Below are positions 35,653 through 44,999 of a DNA stretch of 64,000 bases, piece after piece (position 1 is the stretch's first letter; each line of letters opens with the position of its first letter). The notes under the pieces are model-generated. The model was not told the DNA's origin. It did not search any database and worked only from the letters and a program-made list of their open reading frames with translations. The position numbers were made by a program, and so were the translations under genes. The stretch comes from Bacillota bacterium (GTDB lineage: Bacteria; Bacillota; Clostridia; Acetivibrionales; DSM-1351). The stretch spans positions 248,001 to 312,000 of the forward strand of contig JAEYHZ010000022.1 in assembly GCA_023409265.1 (NCBI GenBank), read 5' to 3'.

Positions 35653-36393
35653 TTAAGCAGAAAACATATTTATAATAGCAATAATAACACTGGCCGTATT
35701 GATCAAACAATGAACTGCCATTCCTATATATATGTTCTTTTTCTTATAAACGCAGTAAATAAAGGGCAGACATGCAATTACTCTTGTTATAAACTCCCAT
35801 GGTGAAAACAGATGGTAGGCCGAGAACAGGACCGCAATAATTAAGGGTGTCCAATTGCCAAACCGGTTTATTCGAGGCATAAGAAAACCTCTAAAATATA
35901 ATTCTTCGGTAATTGGCCCTAAAAAACCGTTTGCTACAGCATAAAGTACCATACTGGTTATAACAAAACCTCTCGGGTAATTGTCATAATTCTGAAAAAA
36001 GTCAGCCAGTTTAAAATACTCCGGTATCCAATGATATATGGACTTAATCGTTATACTGCTTTCTATCGGAGAAATAAAAGTAAATACCAGTGCTGCTAGG
36101 ATCATTAAAATTAATGAAATCCCAATAATTTTAATGACGGGGATTCTTTCATGAAAAATAAAAGCACTTTGAAAATTTAATTTACCAGTTTCCTTTTTTG
36201 AATGATATAAAATAATTCCAATTTCACTTGGAATTAATACCACCAAAATAATAATCATAAAGCTTAAGAACGGCGGTACTACTGCCCTGAACTGTACCGC
36301 CCAGCAATATGCCCCGAGAATCAACAAGGCAGGAGCAAATACGAATAATAATAATTTCTTAATTGATACCTGTTTTATTTGGTTATCTGTCAT
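35653..36393 (-). CDS. CPBP-family intramembrane metalloprotease (Abi/CaaX-like)
   Basis: 246 aa, about seven or eight hydrophobic helices. Family motifs: EELYFRG (EExxxR, catalytic Glu pair), SAYHLF (FxxxH-like second motif) and HCLIN (HxxxN). Members are linked to prenyl-protein processing, bacteriocin immunity or membrane stress; no bacteriocin gene is seen nearby. Just downstream of the merR gene on the same strand (87 bases) and may be its target. Confidence 0.9.
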   Translation of the reverse strand: MTDNQIKQVSIKKLLLFVFAPALLILGAYCWAVQFRAVVPPFLSFMIIILVVLIPSEIGIILYHSKKETGKLNFQSAFIFHERIPVIKIIGISLILMILAALVFTFISPIESSITIKSIYHWIPEYFKLADFFQNYDNYPRGFVITSMVLYAVANGFLGPITEELYFRGFLMPRINRFGNWTPLIIAVLFSAYHLFSPWEFITRVIACLPFIYCVYKKKNIYIGMAVHCLINTASVIIAIINMFSA

Positions 36394-36480
36394 CTTTTTC
36401 TCCTTGAATTATATGTGATGGTTCTTCTATTCCATCCATATAAAGCTTAAACCTTAGGATGGTCCCAAGGTCAATAGCTT

Positions 36481-37290
36481 TTATTCAATTGGAGCGAACA
36501 CTTCAAGATAAGACTTTGCGGTTCCCATATTCACACCAATTAATATCATATTAATAATTGCAATCCCTTTACCTTTTAAATGATTATCATTCATCCATTT
36601 AATTGATTTTGCAAACACTTCCTGAAGAATATCACCTCTTTCAATTGAATCCTCAACAATTGTATAAATACACTTATTATATTCCATTTTATTTTGTACA
36701 ACGGCAATATTCTGACTAATATCCCTGGTAATCAGTATTTTATCGGTTTCTATACCTTTAGGAGAATAAGTGATCATCCTTTTTATGGTATGAAGAATGG
36801 ATTTGCCTTCCAGCTCGCTCCTATTTTTATGTATCTTCTCATATTCTGCAAAAGCTCTATAATCCGATATTTCTTCTATCACTTCAAAAGCCGGCATTGC
36901 CTGTACAGAATATTGATTCAGATTTTTATCAATCCTCTCACAGGCTTCCCTGCCTTTCTTTATATTAATTAAATAGTTCTTCATTTCTTCTATCTTTGTA
37001 GTAATGTCTTTTTCCTTTTCAGCTAATATGGATGCTATCTCCCCGGCATTTTTGCTCATCCATACATTTCCGATTTCCTTCATGCTCAAATTCATGGAAC
37101 GATAAAATTCAATTGACAATATCATATCGATGTCACTCATTGTATAATAACGATAGCCGTTATCTTCCTTTTGTTCGGGAAATAAGAGTTCATTTTCTTC
37201 ATAATATCTTAACCTGTCTCTGGATATTCCAGTTATTTCAGCAACCTGTCCTATTGTGAAACTCTTCTCTTTATTACCTGCGTATCTCAT
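36481..37290 (-). CDS. MerR-family regulator with large C-terminal effector domain
   Basis: 269 aa from the ATG at 37290, preceded by GGAGGT. HTH: FTIGQVAEITGISRDRLRYYEENEL, wing with NGYRYYTMSDID, then a coiled dimer helix and a GyrI-like C-terminal half (about 135-269). That architecture is BltR/BmrR-like, suggesting recognition of amphipathic drugs. The likely target is the downstream CPBP gene or itself. Confidence 0.88.
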   Translation of the reverse strand: MRYAGNKEKSFTIGQVAEITGISRDRLRYYEENELLFPEQKEDNGYRYYTMSDIDMILSIEFYRSMNLSMKEIGNVWMSKNAGEIASILAEKEKDITTKIEEMKNYLINIKKGREACERIDKNLNQYSVQAMPAFEVIEEISDYRAFAEYEKIHKNRSELEGKSILHTIKRMITYSPKGIETDKILITRDISQNIAVVQNKMEYNKCIYTIVEDSIERGDILQEVFAKSIKWMNDNHLKGKGIAIINMILIGVNMGTAKSYLEVFAPIE

Positions 37291-37372
37291 AACTTTTTTT
37301 ACCTCCAATTGCTCTTGTAATCTGCGGCAATATCACTAGCATTTATTCTCCATGTTAAGTTCCATATCCTCC

Positions 37373-37452
37373 AGTTTAAATCTAATAATAGTTTTAATAA
37401 ACCCAGCTATGAAGAAATTGTAGAATGGCTTGAAAACATCATTGGGATATAA
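37373..37452 (+). pseudogene. Short C-terminal gene remnant
   Basis: The open frame ends NKPSYEEIVEWLENIIGI followed by TAA. It reads like the last helix of an alpha/beta protein but has no start. Nothing else is recognisable in this 325-base gap apart from a small palindrome ACTGTT-aaa-AACAGT at 37489-37503. Confidence 0.3.
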
Positions 37453-37615
37453 CCTATAGCATTGGTTTTTAAAAGGATAATGTTAAATACTGTTAAAAAC
37501 AGTTAAAAAAGTTTTCTTTTCGGATATACTTATAATAGCGGTATTAATACAAAAAAGTTTGCATTAAAAATGAACAGAAAAAAAATGAAAAACAAATGAA
37601 AGGATGGATAGGAAC

Positions 37616-38392
37616 ATGGAAAATCTATTTGATTTTACAGGAAAAGTAGCTGTAGTAACAGGAGCAAGTTCAGGACTTGGAGCGGATGCGGCAATTGCAT
37701 ATGCAAAGGCAGGAGCAGATGTAGCATTGCTGGCAAGACGTGTTGAAAAGTTAAATGAAGTAAAGGCAGAAATTGAGAAGACAGGACGTAAGGTGGCAGC
37801 TGTAGGCTGTGACGTTACAAACGAAGAGAGTGTAAAAAACGCAATGCAGACGGTACTTGATACCTTTAGCCATATTGATATCTTACTTAATAACGCAGGC
37901 GTTGCTGTTCGTGGTGGAGTTGACAGTATGTCAGTTGAAGATTGGGATAAATCCTTTGATACAAATGTAAAAGGTATCTTTTTAGCAAGCAAGTATGTGA
38001 TCCCGCACATGAAGGAAAGAGGTTACGGCAAAATTGTCAATATAGCATCTGTAAATGCAGTAGTTGCAGATAAGTTTGATGTATTTATCAGACATTCCTA
38101 TAATTCTTCCAAAGCCGCTGTGGTTGGATTGACAAGAGGAATGGCCGCCTCTTATGCCAGATATGGTATTACAGTAAATGCCATAGGGCCTGCTCTTTTT
38201 GAGAGTGAGATGACAAGTGAAACCTTGTTTAAGTCTGAAGAATTCCTGACAAAATATAATACTCTGAACCCGGCAGGACGTCCTGGAAAAAGAGGAGAAT
38301 TAAACGGTACCGTGCTATATCTTTCAAGTGATGCTTCCAGCTATGTACAGGGACAGTTCATCCTTGTTGACGGCGGCGGAGCATTGGTATGA
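37616..38392 (+). CDS. Short-chain dehydrogenase/reductase (gluconate 5-dehydrogenase/FabG-like)
   Basis: 258 aa from the ATG at 37616 (AAAGGA upstream); an ATG at 37604 is too close to the ribosome site. Motifs: TGASSGLG cofactor-binding, NNAGVAV, SVNAV serine region, YNSSK catalytic pair and PAGRPGKRGELNGTVLYLSS near the end, typical of the gluconate 5-dehydrogenase/oxoacyl reductase branch. Substrate unknown. Single gene in a region of opposing genes. Confidence 0.92.
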   Translation: MENLFDFTGKVAVVTGASSGLGADAAIAYAKAGADVALLARRVEKLNEVKAEIEKTGRKVAAVGCDVTNEESVKNAMQTVLDTFSHIDILLNNAGVAVRGGVDSMSVEDWDKSFDTNVKGIFLASKYVIPHMKERGYGKIVNIASVNAVVADKFDVFIRHSYNSSKAAVVGLTRGMAASYARYGITVNAIGPALFESEMTSETLFKSEEFLTKYNTLNPAGRPGKRGELNGTVLYLSSDASSYVQGQFILVDGGGALV

Positions 38393-38539
38393 TATTCATT
38401 TAAAAAAACATTTATAAAAAAGAAATCAGAAGATACTTGGATTGTACCGCAAACAACACCCTGGACATACCTGATATGTAATTCTCTCAATTGGTGTTCT
38501 GTTCAACTTATAAAGCCTTGATAGGTATATTGCCGCTAA

Positions 38540-39202
38540 CTATGGCTTGACCATTTTCACATGCAAGGTTTTAATGGACAGCACCAGCACCCAAAGCAGG
38601 GAAGCATATATATTAATACGCTCCTTAATTCCCAGCCACGGCGTTGGCAGCTGTGCTGCAATTCTGGGGCCGTCCAGGCCTGCCAAAACCCCAAACATGA
38701 CCAGTATGAGGATAGTCCCGATTGAGTAGAGGCCAAACCACTTCCCATATAAGGTGCCTCCGAAGCCTATGAATAACAGAATAAAGAGCACAGTTACACT
38801 AGTGAGAATTGCATGCATGGTGTCGCTTAATGTCCCTTCTGCTCCACGTAAGTGCATGGGGAAGAATAGCAATGTCACAGCCCCCACAATCCCGTATCCA
38901 ATGAGCAGAATTCCCGTGATCCGGGCGTGTTTACGGACATCAGTTACCCAGATCCCTATTCCGAATGCCATTACCAGCATACCATATACGCTAAAAAGTG
39001 AAACGACAAATGGTCTTGTGGGAGCTCCTACAGCCTGCAGTTCACTGACTGCTTGAGAGGTATAGCTGTAGCCCTCCCACTGTAAGGCTGCGAGAATGTC
39101 AGTACTGACATACAAAAGTGAAGAAACAATGCCGCAGACGAGTAAGACCTTTTTAATTATTACCAGTTCTTTTATATCTTGTACTGTTGTTATTGTCTTC
39201 AT
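38540..39202 (-). CDS. DUF998 family membrane protein
   Basis: 220 aa from the ATG at 39202, preceded by GAGGTGG. Six or so hydrophobic helices; the family pattern is seen in YTSQAVSELQAVGAPTR after helix 1 and PTPWLGIKERINIYA before the last helix. Function is unknown. It follows the flavodoxin gene in an apparent two-gene operon downstream of a TetR-type operator. Confidence 0.85.
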   Translation of the reverse strand: MKTITTVQDIKELVIIKKVLLVCGIVSSLLYVSTDILAALQWEGYSYTSQAVSELQAVGAPTRPFVVSLFSVYGMLVMAFGIGIWVTDVRKHARITGILLIGYGIVGAVTLLFFPMHLRGAEGTLSDTMHAILTSVTVLFILLFIGFGGTLYGKWFGLYSIGTILILVMFGVLAGLDGPRIAAQLPTPWLGIKERINIYASLLWVLVLSIKTLHVKMVKP

Positions 39203-39226
39203 TTTTTCCACCTCTAAAAATTACAT

Positions 39227-39751
39227 TTAATAAATTGTTTCTCTCACTCTTTTCACAATGGTATTAGTTAATTTTTTAATATCTTCGCTATTTAGCCTGT
39301 AAGCTGATGTATCCTTACGAACAGGTTTCGGGTCGGAAGGCAATAGATCCGCGATATGAAGATCGATGAGTGCAACAGGTTCTTTCCCCACTCTTTTATT
39401 TAATTCACGAGTAAGTTTTGTGTTTGCACCATCAGCTCCGCCGCTTATTGAAATGAAAGCATATCTGCATGAATGTGTCTTAAGACGCTTTAAGTATGCG
39501 CGAAGCGGTGTCGCCACCTGTCCTATCCAGACAGGTCCAAAAAAGAGAATGAAATCATAGTTGTCCAATCTGTCGGGAGTTGGTTGAACCTTCGGGGTCT
39601 TGTTAAAAATCAGGTCCAGGATAATGGAACCCATAGTACGAGGTTTAGTTTCTTTAATTTTGATGTGCTCCACAGCAAACTCTTCAGCTATACTGTTAGC
39701 TAAAGCTTCATTATTACCGGTTAATGAATAGGAAATAATTCCAATGCTCAT
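39227..39751 (-). CDS. Flavodoxin-family protein
   Basis: 174 aa. N-terminal FMN phosphate loop SYSLTGNNEALA, then FFGPVWIGQVATPLRAYLK and the SISGGADGAN loop, as in flavodoxin-like quinone or nitro reductases. It likely binds FMN in the cytoplasm. First gene of a pair with the DUF998 protein. A perfect palindrome of the TetR type lies about 110 bases upstream, but no tetR gene is adjacent. Confidence 0.88.
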   Translation of the reverse strand: MSIGIISYSLTGNNEALANSIAEEFAVEHIKIKETKPRTMGSIILDLIFNKTPKVQPTPDRLDNYDFILFFGPVWIGQVATPLRAYLKRLKTHSCRYAFISISGGADGANTKLTRELNKRVGKEPVALIDLHIADLLPSDPKPVRKDTSAYRLNSEDIKKLTNTIVKRVRETIY

Positions 39752-39860
39752 GGTAAACCCTCCAAGTCAGTTACCTATATGTATTTTCAAACATCTCTTT
39801 TTGTTCAATAATCTTTCGAGCTAAAATTCAAAAAAATATCCAATGACATCGTTACACAAA

Positions 39861-39893
39861 ATATGAATGAATATTTTTTTGATTCATTCATAT
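39861..39893. promoter_or_regulatory. TetR-type operator palindrome upstream of flavodoxin-DUF998 operon
   Basis: ATATGAATGAAT (39861-39872) and its exact reverse complement ATTCATTCATAT (39882-39893) around a T-rich 9-nt centre. The TGAATGAAT half-site is common for TetR repressors. The rest of this 361-base gap holds no convincing gene. Confidence 0.6.
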
Positions 39894-40112
39894 TATATCA
39901 AGGATATTTACTTCAGTCAATTCCAGTTATTTATTTTCGTCAAAAAGAAAATGCAATTGAAATTTCCAACAGCCCTAACCCACACTAGCACCATTTCAAC
40001 AGCTGCTTTGTAATTCTCATAGTTGAGTAAAGTAAATTTGCAATATGAGTTATCAACTGATTTGATAGCATAAAAACTACAAAAAGTGGTCCCCAAAACT
40101 ATCCCATTTTTA

Positions 40113-40484
40113 CTATTTCCGCCAAAAAGTTGAACATCCTGCCTTATCCAGAATATTAAACTCGATCATTTTCTCAAGTAATGATAAATCAACCGGACTA
40201 TCCCACGGAATACGTACCAGTTCCTTGCTGTGGTCATAACCGGCCTTCACGATTTCATGGGAAAAATTATTAATCCCTGCCCTTTCAGGAGCAACCGCCA
40301 TATGATGTTTGGCTGCGCTAAAGCCTATAATAAATGTGCCGTGATGGGTAAACATAGGCTGATTCCAAGCAATTTTCGGCTGTAAATCCGGAAATTTCTT
40401 AGTAATCCAACAAAAAACCTCTTCCATACGTGCCCTATGTTGCGGGTTATCAATGCGGGCCAAATATTCCGCGAATACTTCCAT
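40113..40484 (-). CDS. DUF1801 protein, YdhG-like (frataxin-like fold)
   Basis: 123 aa from the ATG at 40484 behind GGAGGG. The segments PKIAWNQPMFTHHGTFIIGFSAAKHHMAVAPE and DSPVDLSLLEKMIEFNI fit the family of B. subtilis YdhG/Fra, proposed as an intracellular iron chaperone. Iron binding is family knowledge only. A second DUF1801-type gene lies just upstream on the same strand. Confidence 0.82.
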   Translation of the reverse strand: MEVFAEYLARIDNPQHRARMEEVFCWITKKFPDLQPKIAWNQPMFTHHGTFIIGFSAAKHHMAVAPERAGINNFSHEIVKAGYDHSKELVRIPWDSPVDLSLLEKMIEFNILDKAGCSTFWRK

Positions 40485-40566
40485 GTTGTTCCCTCCTAAT
40501 ATAAATCTGGATTCCTGAATTTGTGAGGGGGCCAAATATTCTCTACATTAATATTATGCAGAGAAA

Positions 40567-40977
40567 TCAACCCTTCCGGGAAGTCTTGCGGCTGGACTTG
40601 TTTAAGTCAACAGCAGCACGGATTAACTCTTTCAGCGCCTCCTCGTCCACCTCTTCTCCTTCGTGGATATCAATTGCCCTCCTGGTGTTCCCCTCCAGAC
40701 TTGAGTTGAAAATACGGGAGGGATCATTCAATGATGCTCCCTTGGCAAAAGTCATCTTAACTACGTTCTTGTAAGTTTCTCCGGTACATACCATCCCATC
40801 GTGAGACCAAACAGGTGTCCCCCTCCACTTCCACTCCTCCACTATTTCGGGGTCAGCCTGCCTTATTAGGTTCCGAAGCTTTGATAGTATCTGGCCCCGC
40901 CAGTCGCCCAGTTCCTCAATTCTCTGGTCGATCAATTGGGACGGGGATTTGGTTTCATTTGCAGAGTTTTCATCCAT
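40567..40977 (-). CDS. DUF1801 domain protein
   Basis: 136 aa from the ATG at 40977 behind GAAGGAGG. The diagnostic stretch EEWKWRGTPVWSHDGMVCTG and the following VVKMTFAKGASLNDP identify DUF1801 of the larger subtype; function unknown. It is in tandem with the YdhG-like gene, 82 bases apart, and probably co-transcribed. Confidence 0.88.
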   Translation of the reverse strand: MDENSANETKSPSQLIDQRIEELGDWRGQILSKLRNLIRQADPEIVEEWKWRGTPVWSHDGMVCTGETYKNVVKMTFAKGASLNDPSRIFNSSLEGNTRRAIDIHEGEEVDEEALKELIRAAVDLNKSSRKTSRKG

Positions 40978-41283
40978 AGTAAAATCCTCCTTCAATAGGC
41001 TAATGCATATAAAATCTTTTTATTTCGAAACATTAGAAACATAAAATTTTGGTAAATAATGAAGCAATATTTAAAATCATATAATGGAATCAAAAAATAT
41101 TTTAAATTAATTATTACACAAAAACATTTTCGTATTCATATTATTATCTGTATTAGTTCAAATACCCATGGTAAGATATATAATTTATAAAAACTTTCCA
41201 AAACATAAAGCATACTATCTCTTTACCCGTTTCAAGGGCCACCTAAGCAAAATTTAGTCTTAAAAAGTTGAATTTTTAATTTG
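40978..41283. other. AT-rich intergenic stretch, no gene seen
   Basis: No open frame of note and no recognisable riboswitch before the amino acid importer. Confidence 0.5.
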
Positions 41284-41312
41284 TTGACAGGTTAAATGAA
41301 ATATAGTAATAT
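41284..41312 (+). promoter_or_regulatory. Promoter of the amino acid ABC importer
   Basis: TTGACA (41284-41289), 17-nt spacer, TAATAT (41307-41312). Confidence 0.65.
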
Positions 41313-41411
41313 ATCAAAGTAATCATATAAGAATAGTATGATTTGTGCTGGTGTATAAATTATTAACATGACAGTATTCCGGATTTTCATTCATGAAAGG
41401 AGCATGTTGTT

Positions 41412-42071
41412 TTGGATTTTGATTTTATTGCAGAATACACACCTATGTATATTACTGCAGCCGCACTTACGTTGAGAATAGCATTCTGGGGAATTGTCTT
41501 CTCCCTGGTTACGGGACTTCTTTGCAGTTTGATTCAATATTATAAAATACCTGTTTTGAAACAGCTTATATCAGGCTATATCGAACTATCCCGGAATACG
41601 CCTTTATTGGTTCAACTGTTCTTCTTATACTTTGGTCTGCCAAAGCTGGGTATAATGATCAGTTCTGAGGGTTGTGCCATACTGGGCCTGTCATTTCTCG
41701 GGGGCAGTTATATGGCTGAAGCTTTCAGGAGCGGATTGGAATCGGTGGAAAAAAGTCAGGTGGAGGCAGGGCTCAGCATTGGCCTCAAGCACAGGCAAAT
41801 AATAAGGTATATTGTTTTGCCCCAGGCTATATCAGTTTCAGTGCCTGCTTTTTGTGCAAATATTATATTTCTGATAAAAGAAACTTCCGTTTTCAGTGTG
41901 GTGGCCCTTGCTGATTTGATGTATGTGGCAAAGGATTTAATAGGGTTATACTACAAAACCGATGAAGCCCTGCTAATGCTGGTTGTGTCATATCTTGTTA
42001 TTCTGCTGCCGGTTTCAATAATCGCTTCATTACTGGAGAGGAGGTTGCGCTATGCAGGATTTGGGCATTAA
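41412..42071 (+). CDS. Polar amino acid ABC importer, permease 1
   Basis: 219 aa HisM/HisQ-type inner-membrane subunit, TTG start with AAAGGAG upstream. Five helices; early YIELSRNTPLLVQLFFLYFGLP motif and the EAA loop EAGLSIGLKHRQIIRYIVLPQA that docks to the ATPase. It overlaps the second permease gene by 20 bases, indicating translational coupling. Probably forms a heterodimer with it. Confidence 0.94.
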   Translation: MDFDFIAEYTPMYITAAALTLRIAFWGIVFSLVTGLLCSLIQYYKIPVLKQLISGYIELSRNTPLLVQLFFLYFGLPKLGIMISSEGCAILGLSFLGGSYMAEAFRSGLESVEKSQVEAGLSIGLKHRQIIRYIVLPQAISVSVPAFCANIIFLIKETSVFSVVALADLMYVAKDLIGLYYKTDEALLMLVVSYLVILLPVSIIASLLERRLRYAGFGH

Positions 42072-42729
42072 AGTGCTTTTTGAAGGAAGTAATTTATTAC
42101 GGCTGCTGGGTGGATTGTGGATTACAGTAAAAATCGCTCTGATCTCTGTTGCCATTTCCTTTGTATTGGGAATTTTTCTTGGAATAGTGATGACCTTAAA
42201 AAATCCAGTAACAAAAGCACTGACTAGAATCTATCTGGAATTTGTCCGCATCATGCCACAGCTGGTGCTGCTTTTCCTGGTTTATTTCGGTTTGACAAGA
42301 GCCTTTCATATCAATCTTTCAGGACAACTGTCGGCCATAATTGTTTTTGTTGTATGGGGAACCGCTGAAATGGGAGACCTGGTACGCAGTGCTCTGATAT
42401 CCATACCAAAGCACCAGTATGAAAGCGGAACAGCCCTGGGTCTGACCAATCTGCAGGTGTACAGGTACATAATCATCCCCCAGACAGTGCGCAGGCTGCT
42501 TCCTATATCGATAAACCTGATGACACGTATGGTCAAAACTACTTCCCTTATTGTTCTCATCGGTGTTGTAGAAGTTCTGAAGGTAGGGCAGCAAATCATC
42601 GAAGCCAACCGCTACACTGCACCGTCAGGGGCACTGTGGATTTATGGGACAATTTTTTTACTTTATTTTATTGTTTGCTTTCCCATTTCACGTTTGGCAA
42701 GCCGGCTTGAAAAACGTTGGATTAATTGA
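42052..42729 (+). CDS. Polar amino acid ABC importer, permease 2
   Basis: 225 aa, same family: YLEFVRIMPQLVLLFLVYFGL early motif and EAA-type loop ESGTALGLTNLQVYRYIIIPQ. Second gene of a four-gene operon (two permeases, ATPase, binding protein). Confidence 0.94.
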   Translation: MQDLGIKVLFEGSNLLRLLGGLWITVKIALISVAISFVLGIFLGIVMTLKNPVTKALTRIYLEFVRIMPQLVLLFLVYFGLTRAFHINLSGQLSAIIVFVVWGTAEMGDLVRSALISIPKHQYESGTALGLTNLQVYRYIIIPQTVRRLLPISINLMTRMVKTTSLIVLIGVVEVLKVGQQIIEANRYTAPSGALWIYGTIFLLYFIVCFPISRLASRLEKRWIN

Positions 42730-42749
42730 GGTTTTAGATGGAGGTCAAT

Positions 42750-43493
42750 ATGTCACAGACACAAAAGGTGCTGGAAATCCGGCATTTAAAAAAGCAATAT
42801 GGAAATGATGCGGTTTTAAAGGATATTTCACTGGATATTCACCAGGGTGAGGTGGTGGTGATTGTAGGTCCTTCGGGCTGCGGGAAAAGTACGCTTCTGA
42901 GATGTATTAACGGACTTGAGCCCATTCAGGCAGGAGATATCCTGCTGGACGGGAATGTGATTACCGACGGTAAAACCCAATGGAGTCAAATACGTCAGAA
43001 AATAGGCATGGTATTTCAAAACTACGACCTTTTTCCTCACATGACCGTAATAGATAATGTACTGCTTGGCCCGACAAAAGTGCAGGGGCGCGACAGGCAG
43101 GAAGCTTCCGAAGCAGCAAAAAAGCTGCTGGATCGTGTGGGACTTCTTGATAAAACAAATTCCTATCCCCGTCAGTTATCCGGCGGGCAAAAGCAAAGGG
43201 TGGCTATTGTGCGGGCCCTGATGATGGAACCCGAAATGATGCTGTTTGACGAAATCACTGCGGCGTTGGACCCTGAAATGGTTCGTGAAGTACTGGATGT
43301 AGTGCTGGAATTGGCTAAGGGCGGCATGACCATGATTATTGTAACCCATGAAATGCAATTTGCAAGAGCAATAGCAGACCGTATTGTCTTTATTGACAGC
43401 GGAGAAATAGTAGAGACCGGGAACCCGGAAGACTTTTTTACAGAACCAAAAACTGAGCGTGCACGCAAGTTTTTGAATATATTTAACTATTAA
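42750..43493 (+). CDS. Polar amino acid ABC importer, ATPase
   Basis: 247 aa from the ATG at 42750, for which GGAGG at 42740-42744 is the ribosome site; an earlier ATG at 42738 overlaps it. Walker A GPSGCGKST, signature LSGGQKQRVAIVRAL, Walker B MLFDEITAALDPE and switch His in IIVTHEM. Typical GlnQ/HisP-type subunit energising import. One departure: Walker B has EITAALD rather than the common EPTSALD. Confidence 0.95.
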   Translation: MSQTQKVLEIRHLKKQYGNDAVLKDISLDIHQGEVVVIVGPSGCGKSTLLRCINGLEPIQAGDILLDGNVITDGKTQWSQIRQKIGMVFQNYDLFPHMTVIDNVLLGPTKVQGRDRQEASEAAKKLLDRVGLLDKTNSYPRQLSGGQKQRVAIVRALMMEPEMMLFDEITAALDPEMVREVLDVVLELAKGGMTMIIVTHEMQFARAIADRIVFIDSGEIVETGNPEDFFTEPKTERARKFLNIFNY

Positions 43494-43511
43494 CAGGAAA
43501 GAGGGATTATT

Positions 43512-44414
43512 ATGCAAAAATCAAAAAGAATTTTATGGGCAGCCTTAGCGCTGTTTCTTGTAGTACTTACACTTCTTACAGGCTGTGGAGGTACAGACTC
43601 TTCAAGCGCCGGCTCATCGTCGGCTCAAGCATCCTCATCAGGCAGTACAGCTGCGGGTTCCGCCAGATCTCTGGAAAATATAAAATCAAGCGGTAAAGTA
43701 ATCATCGGAGTATTCAGCGATAAGGCCCCCTTTGGTTATGTAGATGAAAAAGGAGCGTACCAGGGCTATGATGTCTATTTTGCAAACCGCATCGGTAAAG
43801 ACCTGGGAGTAAAAGTGGAATTTGTTTCGGTTGAACCTGCCAGCCGTGTAGAATATTTGAAAACCGGCAAAGTAGATATTATTCTCGCAAACTTTACAGT
43901 TACAGAAGAGAGAGCTCAGTCGGTAGATTTTGCGCTTCCGTATATGAAGGTGGCCCTTGGAGTTGTCAGCCCTGACAAGTCACTGATTACCGATGTATCA
44001 CAGCTTAATGGCAAAACTCTGATTGTTGCAAAAGGAACCACTGCCGAAACCTATTTTACAAAAAATCATCCGGAAGTAAAATTACTTAAGTTTGATCAAT
44101 ATACCGAAACCTATAACGCACTTTTGGATGGACGTGGAGATGCTTTTTCAACAGACAATACCGAAGTTCTTGCATGGGCTTTACAGAACAAGGGCTTTAC
44201 AGTTGGAATAGAAAGCCTCGGAGCTCTTGACACCATAGCTCCGGCTGTTCAAAAAGGCAATACCGGACTGCTCAACTGGCTCAATGATGAAATCAAAACC
44301 CTGGGTAAGGAAAACTTTTTCCACAAGGATTTTGAAGAAACCCTTGCCCCTGTTTACGGTAAGGCAGTTGACCCGGACAGTCTTGTAGTTGAAAGCGGCG
44401 TTGTAGCAAAGTAA
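43512..44414 (+). CDS. Polar amino acid ABC importer, substrate-binding lipoprotein
   Basis: 300 aa SBP_bac_3 protein. Signal peptide with lipobox LLTGC, Cys25 lipidated; a Ser/Ala/Gly-rich linker follows (to about 55). The binding domain starts with SGKVIIGVFSDKAPFGYVDE and has the DIILANFTVTEERAQSVDFALPY segment. Specificity (for example cystine, glutamine or arginine) cannot be fixed from sequence. Last gene of the operon before a terminator. Confidence 0.94.
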   Translation: MQKSKRILWAALALFLVVLTLLTGCGGTDSSSAGSSSAQASSSGSTAAGSARSLENIKSSGKVIIGVFSDKAPFGYVDEKGAYQGYDVYFANRIGKDLGVKVEFVSVEPASRVEYLKTGKVDIILANFTVTEERAQSVDFALPYMKVALGVVSPDKSLITDVSQLNGKTLIVAKGTTAETYFTKNHPEVKLLKFDQYTETYNALLDGRGDAFSTDNTEVLAWALQNKGFTVGIESLGALDTIAPAVQKGNTGLLNWLNDEIKTLGKENFFHKDFEETLAPVYGKAVDPDSLVVESGVVAK

Positions 44415-44479
44415 TTTCCTGTTAAAGGGAAAAAAAGAATTGAGCTATGTAAAAGAATATTTTGATCTATTAAAAGCTA

Positions 44480-44519
44480 AAAAATCCAGGCAAAAGTAGC
44501 ACCTTGGGCCTGGATTTTT
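44480..44519 (+). terminator. Terminator of amino acid importer operon
   Basis: AAAAATCCAGG (44480-44490) pairs with CCTGGATTTTT (44509-44519). Confidence 0.8.
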
Positions 44520-44570
44520 GCTTGAATTGTTTCTCACATTTGTAATAAAACTTTTTAGAGCAAGGAAGAT

Positions 44571-44750
44571 TTATTTTGCAGGCTCCCATTTACAACGAAC
44601 CGGAGATACAATAGCATTTTCTTTCTTTAAATCTTTAAATGCATTATCAATCTCTTTTCGATCCAATCCGGATAATTTCTCTACCTCACCGGCACTTACC
44701 GGGCGGCCTGCCGACTTCATTACTTCTAATACTTTTTCTTTAGCACTCAT
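44571..44750 (-). CDS. Small winged-helix-like protein, 59 aa
   Basis: Reads MSAKEKVLEVMKSAGRPVSA at the start, then GEVEKLSGLDRKEIDNAFKD and ends KCKW-like before EPAK (RCKWEPAK). GGAG eight bases before the ATG. The pattern (helix, GEVEKLSGLDRKEID recognition helix, short wing) is that of small clostridial winged-helix proteins of unknown function. It may bind DNA. It is convergent with the amino acid importer and has its own start signals. Confidence 0.75.
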   Translation of the reverse strand: MSAKEKVLEVMKSAGRPVSAGEVEKLSGLDRKEIDNAFKDLKKENAIVSPVRCKWEPAK

Positions 44751-44999
44751 TTTAACATCTCCTCATAGTTAATAATAACTTTTTATTAGCTTTAACCTCG
44801 TTATACTTTATTTTACCCTAATAAGCCATAGTAAATCAAAAAGTTGTTTGTTTTATAATTGTTTGTTGTGGGTCAATGTTCACCCTTAAAGATGGCTTTT
44901 ATATTTATTATCCTGATGCCCCTGGATTTGCCCGTATTAAATTATAATTTTGAAAGTTGTATCCCTCCCGAGGCTTGTCATGATTCGGACGGTTACATT

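Noticed and set aside
41313..41411. Possible riboswitch or T-box before the amino acid importer
   Set aside because: The leader is under 100 nt and shows no T-box, S-box, lysine or glycine riboswitch signatures.
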